From NCBI GenBank assembly GCA_029706075.1, contig JAINUG010000048.1:1668501-1732500 (forward strand): DNA of 64,000 nt, written 5' to 3'. Below the pieces are notes generated by a model. It saw only the letters and a program-made list of their open reading frames with translations, was not told the origin of the DNA and made no database searches. Source of the DNA: Aldrovandia affinis (taxonomy: Eukaryota > Chordata > Actinopteri > Notacanthiformes > Halosauridae). Below, one piece after another: positions 36,743-51,986 of the stretch; positions within the stretch are counted from its first letter, which is position 1, and the number at the start of each line of letters is the position of its first letter. The translations under genes were made by a program, and so were the position numbers.

Positions 36743-37498
36743 CATGGGCGTCGTTTTGATATGGCAAGGTATGGCACTCGCCATACCTTGGCTTCTAGCC
36801 AAATTTTACATTTTAAATCAATCTGAAATAGCCTACGTTTTGTCATTTTATGTGATTTTATCCGCTCCACAAAGGTAACTCAAAATCCTCCCGGCTCCTC
36901 CTCACTTTTAGTACACCCCAACACCCAGCCTATACGTAGATGGCGATGTAGTTGAACGGGAGATAGAGGTTGCTGCTCTGGCTAGTAACGTTACAGTTCC
37001 TCAGAATAAACAAGCCACAGACTAACGTTAGCATTAAAACCTTGTACGTTATTCTCATTCATTCAGGTGGGTTAAACAAACTGTATAAACGCCATAATAC
37101 TGTTGATTCAAATGTAACATATTCATGAACAAGTCCATGTCATGTTGTGTCAATACGAACACGTTCTATATGTTATTTTAGTGAAAAACCCGCGATTGTG
37201 AAGCTAACAAGCTAGCTAGCTAACGTACCTTACCCTGATGAGATCCTGTAGCACTACATTGATCACTACATTTCACAAAAAAAAGGTTTGTATAACACTA
37301 TATCATTATGATCCACTGGAATTAAAAAATAGGTTTACTAGTTACATACTGTAGTTGTCTCCTTTGTTTATTAATGTTACCTAAATATATAAGTAAATTG
37401 TACAGAAACAACTCCACCTGGGGGGGGGAAACTGCCCCCCTTCACCCCCCCACCCCGTCCCTTGCCATACCTTGGCTTTTGCTGAAATGACGCCACTG
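36743..37498. mobile_element. Non-autonomous hAT-type transposon with perfect 8-bp duplication
   Basis: Flanks cttcaggg are identical at 36735-36742 and 37499-37506. The ends are imperfect inverted repeats: left catgggcgtcgttttgatat then ggcaaggtatggca, right (reversed) cagtggcgtcatttcagcaa then aagccaaggtatggca. The 8-bp duplication plus CAGTGGCG-type ends identify the hAT class. No transposase is encoded in the 756 bp, so it is non-autonomous. Confidence 0.9.
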
Positions 37499-37929
37499 CT
37501 TCAGGGTGTTTTGTGAGCAGATTAGCAAACTGTCAGTAATACAGTACAGACTGTGCTAAAATTCACTCCCCCAAGAAAAAAGCAGATGACGTGATTGAGA
37601 CCAAGCACCTGCTGTACGTAAGATGCATTTCTGCCCCACAGCTCACTCAGAAAACACAGAAAAGCGATCTGGTCTGGACCTCGCTCAGCACCAGCCTTCA
37701 CTTCAAAGTCTGTCTGAGAGAAGTAAATAGATAATTGATTGATTTTTTAAGTCACGGCTGTGCAATGACGTGCACTGAAGAACTGAACAATTAATTGTAT
37801 GGCTGCTACCAAGATTGCAAGATTTCAGTGTGGTCTGTCTGTTCGGTTCTTTGCCAAGATTGAGTTTTCAAAATGTTTGGACTGCACACCTGTGATGATC
37901 CCAGACCATTTTGTAGCCATGGGGGTACA

Positions 37930-38492
37930 TACACTATATGGCCAAAAGACACCTGACCATCACACCTATATGAGCTTGTTGGACATCCCATTCTAAAACC
38001 ATAGGCATTAATATGAAGTTGGACCCCCCTTTGTGGCTATGACAGCTGCCACTCTTCTGAGAAGGCTTTCCACAAGATTTTGGAGTGTGTCTGTGGGAAT
38101 TTGTGCCCATTCAGTCAAAAGAGCATCTGTGAGGTCAGGCACTGATATTGGACGAGAAGGCCTGGCTCGCAATCGGCGTTCTAATTCCTCCCAAAGGTGT
38201 TCAATGGGGTTGAGGTCAGGGCTCTGTGCAGGCCAATCGAGTTCCTTCACACCAAACTTGTCTAATCATGTCTGTATGGACCTCACTTTGTGCACAGGGG
38301 CACAGTCATGCTGGAACAGCAAAGGGCCTTCCCCAAACTGTTGCCACAAAGTTGTAAGCGCCCAATTGGCTAAGATGTCTTCGTATCCTGTAGCATTAAG
38401 AATACCCTTCACTGGAACTAAGGGGCCTATCCCAAACCCTGAGAACTCAATAATTAGAAGGGGTGTCCACTGACTTTTGGCCATATAGTGTA
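37930..38492 (-). mobile_element. Tc1-like transposon, internally deleted (copy E)
   Basis: Inverted ends tacactatatggccaaaag (37930-37948) and cttttggccatatagtgta (38474-38492) match perfectly over 19 bp. The 563-bp body keeps only the C-terminal half of a Tc1 transposase on the minus strand; the DNA-binding domain and first catalytic Asp are missing. Confidence 0.93.
38008..38484 (-). pseudogene. Tc1-like transposase C-terminal half (copy E)
   Basis: Two open pieces. The first (38266-38484) has GPLLFQHDCAPVHKVRSIQT, with the second catalytic Asp. The second (38008-38250) has [20 protein letters not shown], with the third acid, and ends KGGPTSY. They are separated by a stop or shift near 38255. 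The transposase N terminus is absent. Confidence 0.85.
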
Positions 38493-42102
<3,610 letters not shown>

Positions 42103-42114
42103 CCTGGGCCGGTC

Positions 42115-43007
42115 TCAGACGTAGTACTCCTTGTCTTTGTTCTTCTTGTTCTTGGTGGTGGTCTTAGTGGTCCCTGGCTGTTTCTCCTTGACCACCGCAC
42201 CGTTGCTCTGCGAGGCCGAGTTGCTGATGTAGTTGCGGGTCTGGTCCACCTGGTAGGAGCCCTCTTCACGATTGCGGTACTTGTACATGGCGTAGAGGAG
42301 GATGAGGATGCAGAGGGCAGCAGCTGCCACAATGCCCACCACCATGCCCGTGGTGCTGCTGGACTCCCGGAACACCTCCACTGCACCAGGCGGACCTCTC
42401 CCAGGGGCAGTGGGGTTGGCTGTGGGCACATGGTGGAAATTGGGGGGATAGGTTATTCCAGGGATGTGCCGGTGCCGCCCGCCGTGGTCGGGGTCATGGG
42501 ACGGGGGTGCAGGCGGCAACAGCACTTGGTCGCGGGTGTTCATTTTGCCAGCGGGGATGCGACCACCACTACTACTGCTGCCTGGCTTCTGGCGGGGCAG
42601 CTGGTCGGGATTGGCAGTGGGGGTGGACGGGGGTGGGGGCCGGTGGGAATCAGGGGGCCTTGAGAAGTGGCGGTCGCGAGGGTTCTGGACCCCGCCCTCC
42701 ACAGCGGGGGGTGGTGGTAGGACCGTCCTGTCGGTGACGAGGGGGGAGTTTTTGTAATAGTCCTCATCGTCCGACTCGGTCATCTCCCCTGAGCCATAGG
42801 CCGACACCTCGATGGGGTCCTCACAGTCCTCTTGGTCCAGGGGGCAGGGGGGTCGGCCGTTGGCCAGTGTCAGGGACTCTTTGGTGGTCTCAAGCAATGT
42901 GAGGAAGGGGCGGTAGGTAGGGGGCGGGGGAATGACAGGATAACGCGTGGCAATAGATGGGGGGTCTAGGGAGTCCACTGTAATAATGGGCAACACTAAT
43001 TCACCTC
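42115..43007 (-). CDS. nrxn2: Neurexin-2, terminal coding exon: stalk, transmembrane helix, cytoplasmic tail
   Basis: Presynaptic adhesion receptor that binds neuroligins, LRRTMs and others across the synapse. The acceptor tccta|g at 43008-43010 follows a pyrimidine tract. The exon supplies 296 residues and a TGA at 42115-42117. Order: [20 protein letters not shown] (start of the SS5 stalk insert), a Pro-rich stalk with [20 protein letters not shown] and IPAGKMN, then [27 protein letters not shown], the transmembrane helix [20 protein letters not shown] (about 42290-42350), [20 protein letters not shown], and the PDZ ligand NKDKEYYV. The YQVDQ tail, [13 protein letters not shown] and IPAGKMN favour NRXN2 over NRXN1 (YHVDES) and NRXN3. 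Which teleost duplicate (a or b) cannot be told. SNSASQSNG has one Ser more than the mammalian tail. Confidence 0.95.
42419..42430 (-). promoter_or_regulatory. nrxn2: Internal alternative 3' splice site for neurexin SS5 short form
   Basis: On the minus strand tgtgcccacag|CCAACCCCA places an acceptor AG at 42420-42421 inside the terminal exon. The upstream exon ends in the first base of a codon (..GGAACTG). Joining to CC gives GCC, hence ..[13 protein letters not shown].., the same junction as the known short mammalian SS5 form (..ECEPST-ANPTEPG..). Phase fits exactly. Use of this site is inferred. Confidence 0.7.
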
Positions 43008-45439
43008 CTAGGACAAGAACAGAGAGGGCAGAGGAAACGAGCATTAGTAGTGCACTAAGAGCGCCCCCATAGGACCAAAAAGTCAACAGTCCAAAGAAAA
43101 CAACAGCACAGGTATGACCTTCATTAGAACAGCACTAAGACTCATAATCAGGTTAGTCATACAGCTAGTTAGATTTAATTTAGTTTCTAATGCTCTATTT
43201 AAGGAGTTAAGCTAACTACACTCAACCTGCCAACAGATAAATATATCATATAAATATATACATGTATATGTATTAAAAAGAAAAAAAGAAATATATTCAA
43301 GCTACACTTGCTCCCTTGACTAGGCTACCTTATCAACACCTACATAAGTACATTTCTGTTGTACTTACACAAAATGTTTAAAGACAACTATAAACAGTTC
43401 AACAGCTATCCTCTCTGACTCCCTGGCGTCTGCTCTCTGCTCTCTGTCTAAGCTAGCTTTACCTCAGTTGTCTTTGTTTTGCTTGTTTAAATAAGATAGC
43501 AAACCACGGAGTTCAGGTCACTTACATCAACAAATTGGCCGCATGATTTTAGCATGAAAAAAAAAATTACAAAAAACAAAGCTGTGTAAGATTGTTCTCG
43601 GAAAGAAAAACAAAAACCACTCACTCCACCCCCTTTTTTTTTTTTTTTTTTAAATTGCTACTTTTGTGTGTGTGCTTTACTGGATTAAAACATATTCTCT
43701 CTTTTTTGATGTGTCTGCAGCTCATCTCGAATTATTTCACCTTGGATTAGTCCACTAAAAGATTTCTGGATGTTTCCCCACCCACAAGACCTTCCCCAAG
43801 TACAGAAAACAATGTATCTCCCAGTGTAGTGTGAACACTCCTCCCTTTAAATCTCCTTTTTGCTACGCTTCCCCTCCCTCCCCAAAAGCATGAACTGAAA
43901 AACATTTAGGGGATTAGAATTCTTTGTTAACCAAATATTATCAATGTACAACAGATACAGCAAAAAATGACTGATTTTTCCTCTTGGCTATTGTCTCCGC
44001 TATGTTTTTTTGGTATTCATTGTCTGCACTCCAGCAATCACATTTAAACGTTCTGAAAAAGTAGGAAGATTCTGGAAGGATTTTGCCTCTTTTATGAATC
44101 ATTGTACCAAGTGGTTCTGCATAACAATTTTTAAAAATCAGCAGATCCAGAAATGGTGAAATAAGTAAACATTAAACTGGCACATTCTCTTTGAGCAAGC
44201 TTAGAGCGCTCATACACACAGCTGCAGGACATTTCAATACCGGAAGAGAAAAATGAAAGCAGATAGAAAAAAAAAACATAATTATATACAATAGGATCAA
44301 TTGCTTCATACATTCAAGAATACAGAGATTTTAAAAATGCATTGCTTTTGATCATAATTTGTTTTTGAGAACAGCCTTCTTATATTATAATGCTTTAGTT
44401 AATTTACATAGAAATTATGTACATTTTGTGCACAGAGGTAAGGTGAGGGGGAGATAATACCTTTTTTATTTTTAGTTATGACCTACTTTATTGGTCTTGT
44501 GTAAATCTGCAGGATTAGGACTATTACCATATGCTGAAAATATGTATATATGTATGTATATATATACTGTATATATGTATGCATATTTTTTCCGAGATTA
44601 TTTTCCATGTCGATGTGGTCAATCAATGTTGCTAACAGAGCTAATGGGGACTGACGGCGAGGGTGGGGGGTTGGGGTTGGGGTGTGGTAGGCAAGCTTTG
44701 GGGTGTCTTTGGTCCCCCGATTGAGACCTAGCATTAGCATTATTCAACACCCCACACACACAGAACCAGCAGCCCACAGTTTTACCTTTAGCCACTCAAA
44801 AACCTTTGAGTGGGGGTTATTCACAAAGGTTTGCAAATCCTCTCAAAGGAAAAATTCATTAGAAGACACAGAACAGATGCAAGAGTTTGATCAGTACTTG
44901 AATTGGCTGCTGCAGCCCTAGCAAGAGTATACTTACTTATGGGAACAAAAAAACACTTTGAAAAGAAATTGGTTAGTCAGTGATCAGAAGTTAGAGACAC
45001 CAAACCCCCCCCCACCACCACCACCACCAAAAAGACCCACTGCAGCCAAAATGGCTGGTTTTCCATGGCAACAATGAGGCAATCACCGTTTGTGAATTTG
45101 TGTTTGAGGGGAGAGTACTGCACCCCGTTGTTGCAGTGGGCTGAGGGGAACGAAGGCAAATCTCATGAAAGCGATAGTGTGAATAACTTGTGCGTGCCTA
45201 GGACCATGGGATGGTGTACACTTTCCAATCTAGTGACTCCATAGATATGCTTAGTTCTATGGCGGTGATAACGACGGATGGCTATTATCTGTAAATGCCC
45301 GTCTGTCTGAGGAACTGAAAGGTGAGGACTGGAGTCTTGCTCTGTCCCACTCCTGTCCTGTTTAAAAAGAAATTATCCAGGTGGACAGAGATCATGACTG
45401 TCTGACTACTCATACATGAAGCTTACAAACGTACTTGTT

Positions 45440-45610
45440 ACTTATTATCTATTTATACTGGACGCATAGCTGGATATTTACTGAAGTGATGTAGGTTATG
45501 CGCCTTGCTCAAGGGAACAACAGTAGTGCCAACATCAGGGATTCAACCTGTAACCTGCTGGTTATGAGTCCTTAAACCACAGTGTCCTCCTCAGCAGTGC
45601 GATCCCTGAG
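45440..45610 (-). mobile_element. tRNA-derived SINE
   Basis: Contains atgcgccttgctcaagggaa and caacagtagtgcc, then gggattcaacctgtaacctg (inverted B-box-like) and ggttatgagtccttaaacca toward the tRNA head. It is the clearest copy here of a family also seen degraded at 25.2 and perhaps 55.4 kb. Confidence 0.75.
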
Positions 45611-46969
45611 ACATTTCTGTTTGGGTTGAATGTGGCCACATTGTATGGGATTGATGTATGTAACTGTTTATTTATGACAGACACTCTGATTTCATTCTAA
45701 AAAGAGGCCCCATGCCCTGAGGTGGATGTCCACTGGAACATCAAGGCATATCATGGAGGATGGATGAGACTGTTTTACACTTGCAAAAACTTCACCAACT
45801 CTATGAATATATATCCATGGAGGTGGAGAAGATTCAGTGCATTATGTTTGAGCTGTAATGGATCATCATCTGTCTTCTACTCTACTCTCTTCCTCTAACA
45901 AGCCTGCCCAATATAGCCTGCTCTTCTAGATGGATGTATTCATCTTGGTGGATATGTAAACATGTTTCTATCAGGGGAGCCCGGCTGAAGGCAGGGAGAT
46001 GGGGCACAGTACTCCACCCTTGCACACAATGCACACGGACACACCCACTGCCCTTTTCTTTCCCGTTTCTCTGCACCATTTCTCTGTGTGCAGCTGTGAT
46101 TGGCCGATCCTTGTCCTGTAGCATGGCGCATTAAAAAAAACACCTCTGGCTAATTTGTTAACAGGCTGTGGGAAGAGGGGGGTGCCATGTTGAGAACCGC
46201 CAAAGAACTGAGCATGTGATGAAAGTCTGGGATCTAGACTCCTGCTTGAATCACTACAGTTCTGGTACACTGAACCACAGCAATGGCTACTATTTCCCTA
46301 GCGACTACACATACATGCATATATCTAGGGTAAACATTTTTTTGACCTCTTTCTAGCTCAACATACGTAGTCAAAAGTGTAAAATGGGAAATTCTCAAAC
46401 GGAAATTCTTGGGCCTAGTTTCCAGTGTAAGTGTCCCAAATGTTCCTTTCATTTGCATAAAATTTTTGCTAAGGGGCCACATGGAAACACAATAAAGTAA
46501 TATTCAAATTCAACTTGACAAAAATCATACAGAGTTAGTGAAATATCATCAGGGGAACCTCTCAGATGAGTTTACCAACAACGAGGACAGTGCACTGTCC
46601 CTATTGGGCCATTTGATAGAGATTTTGCCCATTTAAGATACAGGGCTATATGTATTTGCTCTCTGCTGCACTCTACTTACATTACGGATCATATCCGTTC
46701 TCCACTAGTAGTTTTAAAAATTCACTGTGAAAGTCAAAAAATATATATTTTGTTTGAATTTGGTGAAGAAGAAAAGGTATTTGACTTGGAATTGATTTGG
46801 CTGAAAAGAACGTGTGCCTGTATAATCATGTACGCTAGGTTAATGTCAAACGCTCTGAAAAGCTCTCAGAAATGCTCTTTAAAGCTGAATTCCAGAGCAT
46901 CGGCTATATAATTGTCTATGTAACGATTTTGCTTCGGAATAAAATGTGCAGATCACAGACGTTTAGACA

Positions 46970-47035
46970 TAGACGCACATCTTGTAAGTCGCTCTGGATA
47001 AGAGCGTCTGCTAAATGCTTAAAATGTAAAATGTA
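46970..47035 (+). repeat. L2-type 3' tail, orphan copy
   Basis: Carries cttgtaagtcgctctggata and agagcgtctgctaaatgctt then aaaatg, nearly identical to the tail of the LINE at 22.2 kb but with no body. Confidence 0.8.
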
Positions 47036-47673
47036 TAATATTATATGAATAAAACACCATGAAACTCACAGCGCCACGAAATGAGCAGTTTTGAGGTCCA
47101 GACATTTCCAAGTGATTCTGAAAATATTGAAACAGTACCAGCGGGAGCACAGTGATATCCAGTCAGATTGCATATTTAAAAAACATGATTTTTATGTGTA
47201 GGCATTTCAAACCATTCCTGACGTGGTGCACGTTTTATACTCCATTTATAGACCATTTATACTCATTAGCGCCTCTGGTGGTAGAAGTCATGGAATGTAT
47301 CTTTAATTATTATAGAATTATAATAGAATATAATTATATACTGTACAACTATAGTAGACTGGCAATCAAGCCCTCTGCAGGTGGAGAGGAGGCAGACTAA
47401 GCCCTCTGTTTAATCTCCAGGTTTTTGCTGGTTATTGATGTGGGCAACTTTAATTTCCTCTCAGGGCATTGATCGATTTTATCGCAGAGTCAAAGGTTAT
47501 GGATGGGGTGGAACAATGTTTCATGCTTTGATTGTTTTGCACTGCCATGGTGTAGGGTGTGAATCAGGATGGGGCGCAAGGGAGATAAAGGGAAGAGTTT
47601 CTAAAACTCTGTGGCAAAGGGACGAATATAGATGAGTCCTGGAGGTTCATGCTGGGTGCCTGGCATCAGAGGT

Positions 47674-47697
47674 TGTGTGTGTGTGTGTGTGTGTGTC
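47674..47697. repeat. (GT)n microsatellite
   Basis: Twelve GT units, followed by a second short GT run to 47726. Confidence 0.88.
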
Positions 47698-48408
47698 TGA
47701 GAGCGTGTGTGTGTGTATGTGTGTGTATACAGTATTGTGCTTGTCTGTCTTGTTTTTCTTAGAGGGTATTTTGCTGATTTTAACATGTTTGTTACAAAGG
47801 CTCCACCTTCTTTGCTTGTTTCTCCATAAAGGCCCATGTTTTGACACTGGGATTTTCCACCTGTTATTCCTGTATAATTTGCTGGTTCTTAAATTGCTGT
47901 CTTGTGTAAACACTGTTGAACTTGGGTAAACTTTTGTTCCATTGTCCATCATCTTCGGATTTAGAGTGCCCTGACCTTGTGAAGGCATGAGGGGCATTCA
48001 GCTTGAACAAGTTATCATGGCTTATTTATAACTGTGTTCCCTGTCCACTCCGTAATGCAATATTGAGTGTTTTGTTCCTCCTGAACAGATGTAGGGGATA
48101 AGAGTGGGGCTATGATGCATCCGGTTCTTTAGTGAAATATTTGCTCATGTATTTTTGCCATTCTTGTATCAGCTCATTAAAAAAAATCCTCCTCCTCTGG
48201 ATGATGCAGTAAGAGCCTAACGAGGGGAAAGATTAATTAACCCTCCCCGGGCAGGGAGATGGCCAAAGAATCCATTCAACGTTTGAGAGGGATCCCCAGT
48301 CAGAATGCCTTCAACTTGTCCGTCCTTGGCCCGCAGACGACGACATGATGCCCATAAGAACATAAGAATACATAATGGGCCGTTTGGCCCATTTAGGCTC
48401 GTCATGTC

Positions 48409-48810
48409 CTAATCTAAAGAGTATCTAGTACTATATCTAGTCTGGACTTGAATAGCCCAAGTGTTTCTGCCTCTACTACCCGACCTGGCAAGCTGTTCCA
48501 GACAATGACAACTCTGTGTAAAGAAAAACGTCCTAATATCTGTGCGGAATTTGCCTTTAACTAATTTCCACCTGTGGCCTCTTGTTCTGCTGACCCCACT
48601 TATCTTACAAAATCTTTGGTATTTCACTTTGTTAATCCCTTTTAGGAATTTAAAAACCTCAGTCAAATCCCCCCTAAGTCTCCGTTTGCTAAGCTTAAAT
48701 AGATTGAGTGCCTTAAGTCTATCATCATAACTTTTACCTTTCATACCAGGTATCAGTTTAGTTGCCCTTCTTTGGACTTTTTCAATCCCATTTTTGGCAT
48801 TATATAACAT
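48409..48810 (-). pseudogene. CR1 ORF2 C-terminal fragment
   Basis: Reads EKVQRRATKLIPGMKGKSYD, RLKALNLFKLSKRRLRGDL and TEVFKFLKG, then RTRGHRWKLVKGKFRTDIRT, the typical region before the 3' UTR of CR1-type LINEs. It is joined to the RT core by the internal deletion. Confidence 0.85.
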
Positions 48811-48864
48811 TAATATAATTTTGTTTAAATCATCTTGGATTACTTTTTAGTTGATTCCAAACTA

Positions 48865-49980
48865 CTAACTTTTCTCCTCCCATACAATTTGCCAAACCCC
48901 CACATTTAGTTTAGTATCATCTGCAAATTTGACTACTTTGCTCCAAACTAACGTCCAAATTTGACTATTTTCAAGATAATTTATGTAAATAAGGAAGAGC
49001 AGAGGTCCCAGCACCGATCCGTGCGGGACACCACTGCCCACAGCACCGAGGTTAGATATGGCCCCACCTACTGTTACTCTTTGTATTCGCCCTTGCAGCC
49101 AATTATGAACCCACTCTGAAACTACTCCTGCAATTCCTACTGAATTCATTTTAGCAATGAGCCTCTCATGTGGTACCTTGTCAAATGCTTTCTGAAAGTC
49201 CAAATATATAATATCATAAGCCTGGTTCAGGTCAACACACTTTGTAGCCTCTTCAAAAAAGTCCAGGAGGTTTGTTAGTCATGACCTCCCTTTGAGAAAA
49301 CCATGTTGGCTCTCCCTTAAAATACTATTATTTTTCAAGAATGATTCCAACTTGCCCCTAATAATACATTCCAGCATTTTACATGCGATGCAAGTTAAAC
49401 TGAGGCCTATAGTGCCCTGGGTCAGTACAGTCCCCCTTCTTATATATTGGAACCATACTACCCTGCTTCCAGTCATCTGGTATTTCTCCAGTGATTATGG
49501 ATTGAATGAAAATATCTGTCAATGGTTTATATATAATTTCCCCAAGTTCTTTGAGCACTCTGGGATATATGCCATCTGGGCCTGCTGCCTTATTTGTCTT
49601 TTTGTAGTTTTTGTAGTACTTCTACATCCCTTATCTCAAAGTCCTCCAAAACATTCTGTACCTTGTCTATACATTTAGGCATATTTATAACCTCTTCTCT
49701 AGTAAAGCTCTCAACAAAGTAACTGTTAGCAGTGTGTTAGCAATATCCTTATTATTATAAACCAAAGTTCCTTCCTTATTCTTAATGCAGTTAACCTCAT
49801 CCTTAACTTTTCTTTTTCTACTACAATATTGTCAAAACCTCTTAGGATTACTTTTTACATCTTGGGAAATTGTAATTTCAAACCGCCTTTTAGCTGATCT
49901 TATTTCCTTTTTTAAAACTTGTTTCTCTCTGAGTTATCCTTTTTATATACTCTGTACAGCCGTTTCTTTTGCCTCAAAAT
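48865..49980 (-). pseudogene. CR1 ORF2 reverse-transcriptase core, broken
   Basis: Blocks are visible in order on the minus strand: GLSLTCIACKMLECIIRGKL and LRESQHGFLKGRS (49476-49279), DFQKAFDKVPHERLIAKMNS (motif A), GVPHGSVLGPLLFLIYINYL and KVVKFADDTKL (motif C FADD, near 48930). Frames differ between pieces. About 110-130 codons that normally follow FADD are missing at roughly 48800-48890. Confidence 0.85.
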
Positions 49981-50154
49981 CTCCCATAAAGATTTAGTCA
50001 TCCACTGCGGAGACTTTTTTCATCCTATTTTTCCTTACTTTTAGGATGAATTTACACTGTACATCTACAATAACCCTTTTAAATATAGTCAATTTTTCAT
50101 TCACAGTTCTGCAATCTAGAAGTTCTACCCAATCTATATTACTTAAATTCTCTC

Positions 50155-51117
50155 TCATTTTATTAAAGTCTGCTCGTCTAAAATTAAAAATTCTAGAGTT
50201 AGAGGAGGCTGTCTTAACTTGCCCAAAAATATAAAAAAAATGCACTGGTCACTTGCCCCTAGTGGTTCTCCTACCTCTGTGCTGCAAATTCTATCAGGAT
50301 TGTTACACAAAACCAGATCCAGTATTGATTTCCCTCTCGTAGGCTGAGTAACAGACTGTACCAAAAAGCAGTCATTGACCATATCTAAAAACTCCTCTTC
50401 ACATTTGCCCTGACCTGTCACTATCTCCCAATTAATAGTGGGGTAATTGAAGTCGCCCATTATTATCGTCTCTCCTTCAGCACAGGTTTGTTTTATGTTA
50501 CCAAAGAGCATACTATTTATGTTACTGTCTGAAGCTGGAGGTCTATAGCATACTCCTATATTAAGGCCCTTCTCATGATCTCCCAGTAATCTAATCCAGA
50601 TGTCCTCACAAGAAACTAATGAGTTTATACCTGGAATTTCTTGCACATTAAGATTGTCTTTCACATAAAGGGCCACTCCCCCTCCTCTTTTATTAGTTCT
50701 ATCCTTCCTAAACAATTTGTACCCCTCTACATTATATTCATCCCCATCCGTTGCGCCAAGCCATGTCTCAGTAATCCCAACAATGTCATAACCCCCATTC
50801 AACATGACATTCAACAAAAAAAATTATTTTTTGCTTCTCGCATTTAAACACATGAACTTCAGAGCCTTACTCACACTTCTACCACCTCTATTCACATTAT
50901 GATCCAAAAAATATTTATTAATTGTATCCTCAGATTTATTATACTCTGCCCTGGTATCTTCCATCTGGGCAGTCTGTACCTCCCTATCCATAATACTACT
51001 ACTACTAATTTCCCTCCCTGCCCCCCCAGTCCCTAGTTTAAATATTCCTCCACTACCCTGAGCATACGCTGGCCCAATGCATCTGTACCCCTCCGGTTCA
51101 AGTGTAGCCCGTCCCAC
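50155..51117 (-). pseudogene. CR1 ORF2 endonuclease domain, frameshifted
   Basis: Two pieces. The first (51117-50824) overlaps the end of ORF1 and ends FMCLNARSKK. The second (50817-50155) continues after a shift in an A-run near 50820: DIVGITETWLGATDGDEYNV (catalytic Glu), GGGVALYVKDN, GVCYRPP, IMGDFNYPTINWE and ILDLVLCN. The terminal catalytic motif SDH is SDQ here (GASDQC), so the essential His is lost. Confidence 0.88.
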
Positions 51118-51986
51118 TTGTACAGGTCACCCCTGTTCCAAAAGGAGTCCCAGTGCCCCATAAACCTGTACCCATCTTTCCTGCACCAGGTATGTAGCCA
51201 CGTGTTAAATCTCCATATAAAATTCTGCTTGCCTTTGCTAGCACGTGGTACTGGCAGAATTCCAGAGAAGACCACTGTGGAGGTTCTGCCCCTTAACTTT
51301 GATCCTAATTCTGTAAATTTGTCCTGCAGAACCTCAAACCTACCCTTACCTATGTCATTGGTTCCAACATGGACCATGACCACTGGTTCCACCCCTGCTC
51401 TGGCCAGGAGCTTGTCCACGTGTTCCAGGAGGTCTCCAACCTGAGCACAAGGCAGGCAACATGCCATGCGAGATTCCTTTTCCCGCGAACAGACTATACC
51501 TCTAATTATAGAATCCCCCACTACAATTAACTCCCTTTTCCTGGGTGGCATGGCCGCCAGGGTGCCCTGGGGCTCATCAGTCCTCCCACTCACAGAGGGC
51601 TGGGCCAGATCCTCTTCCTGCAAGGGCTGGAATCGGTTGGACACCACAATCTCTGGAGATGCCGCCCCTGCATGTGCGCGCCCTTTTCTACGCTGGCGCC
51701 CTACCGTCACCCAACTCTCTCTCCATACCTGCTCTAGAGGCTCCCCCCTACCCCGCTTTGGCGTGCAAGCTAACTCTCTAAAGGGCGTACTAATTAATTC
51801 CTGGAACTCTACAAATTCTGCAGGACAGTCGAGACCAGCAAGTTGGGCTTTGAGATCAAGAATCTTGCTCTCGAGATGCTTCACAAGCTGGCAACGGTCA
51901 CAGATGAAACCCTCCTGGAAGTCTCCTTCCAGAAATGCAATCATCCTGCAACACTTGCACTGCACTGCCGATGGCCACATTTTCAC
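51033..51986 (-). CDS. CR1-type LINE ORF1 with zinc-finger-like motif and SGNH esterase domain
   Basis: An intact 317-codon frame. N terminus: QCKCCRM..ICDRC, a Cys cluster like the PHD/zinc motif of CR1 ORF1, followed by a short coiled-coil-like stretch LVKHLESKILDLKAQLAGL. C-terminal half: VVGDSIIRG (block I Ser), MVHVGTNDIGKG (block III) and DGLHLNRRGTDALGQRM (Asp and His of block V). This is the SGNH hydrolase layout known from CR1-clade ORF1 proteins, which act in the retrotransposition particle. The frame is intact although ORF2 is broken. It overlaps ORF2 by about 85 bases. Confidence 0.88.
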   Translation of the reverse strand: MKMWPSAVQCKCCRMIAFLEGDFQEGFICDRCQLVKHLESKILDLKAQLAGLDCPAEFVEFQELISTPFRELACTPKRGRGEPLEQVWRESWVTVGRQRRKGRAHAGAASPEIVVSNRFQPLQEEDLAQPSVSGRTDEPQGTLAAMPPRKRELIVVGDSIIRGIVCSREKESRMACCLPCAQVGDLLEHVDKLLARAGVEPVVMVHVGTNDIGKGRFEVLQDKFTELGSKLRGRTSTVVFSGILPVPRASKGKQNFIWRFNTWLHTWCRKDGYRFMGHWDSFWNRGDLYKWDGLHLNRRGTDALGQRMLRVVEEYLN

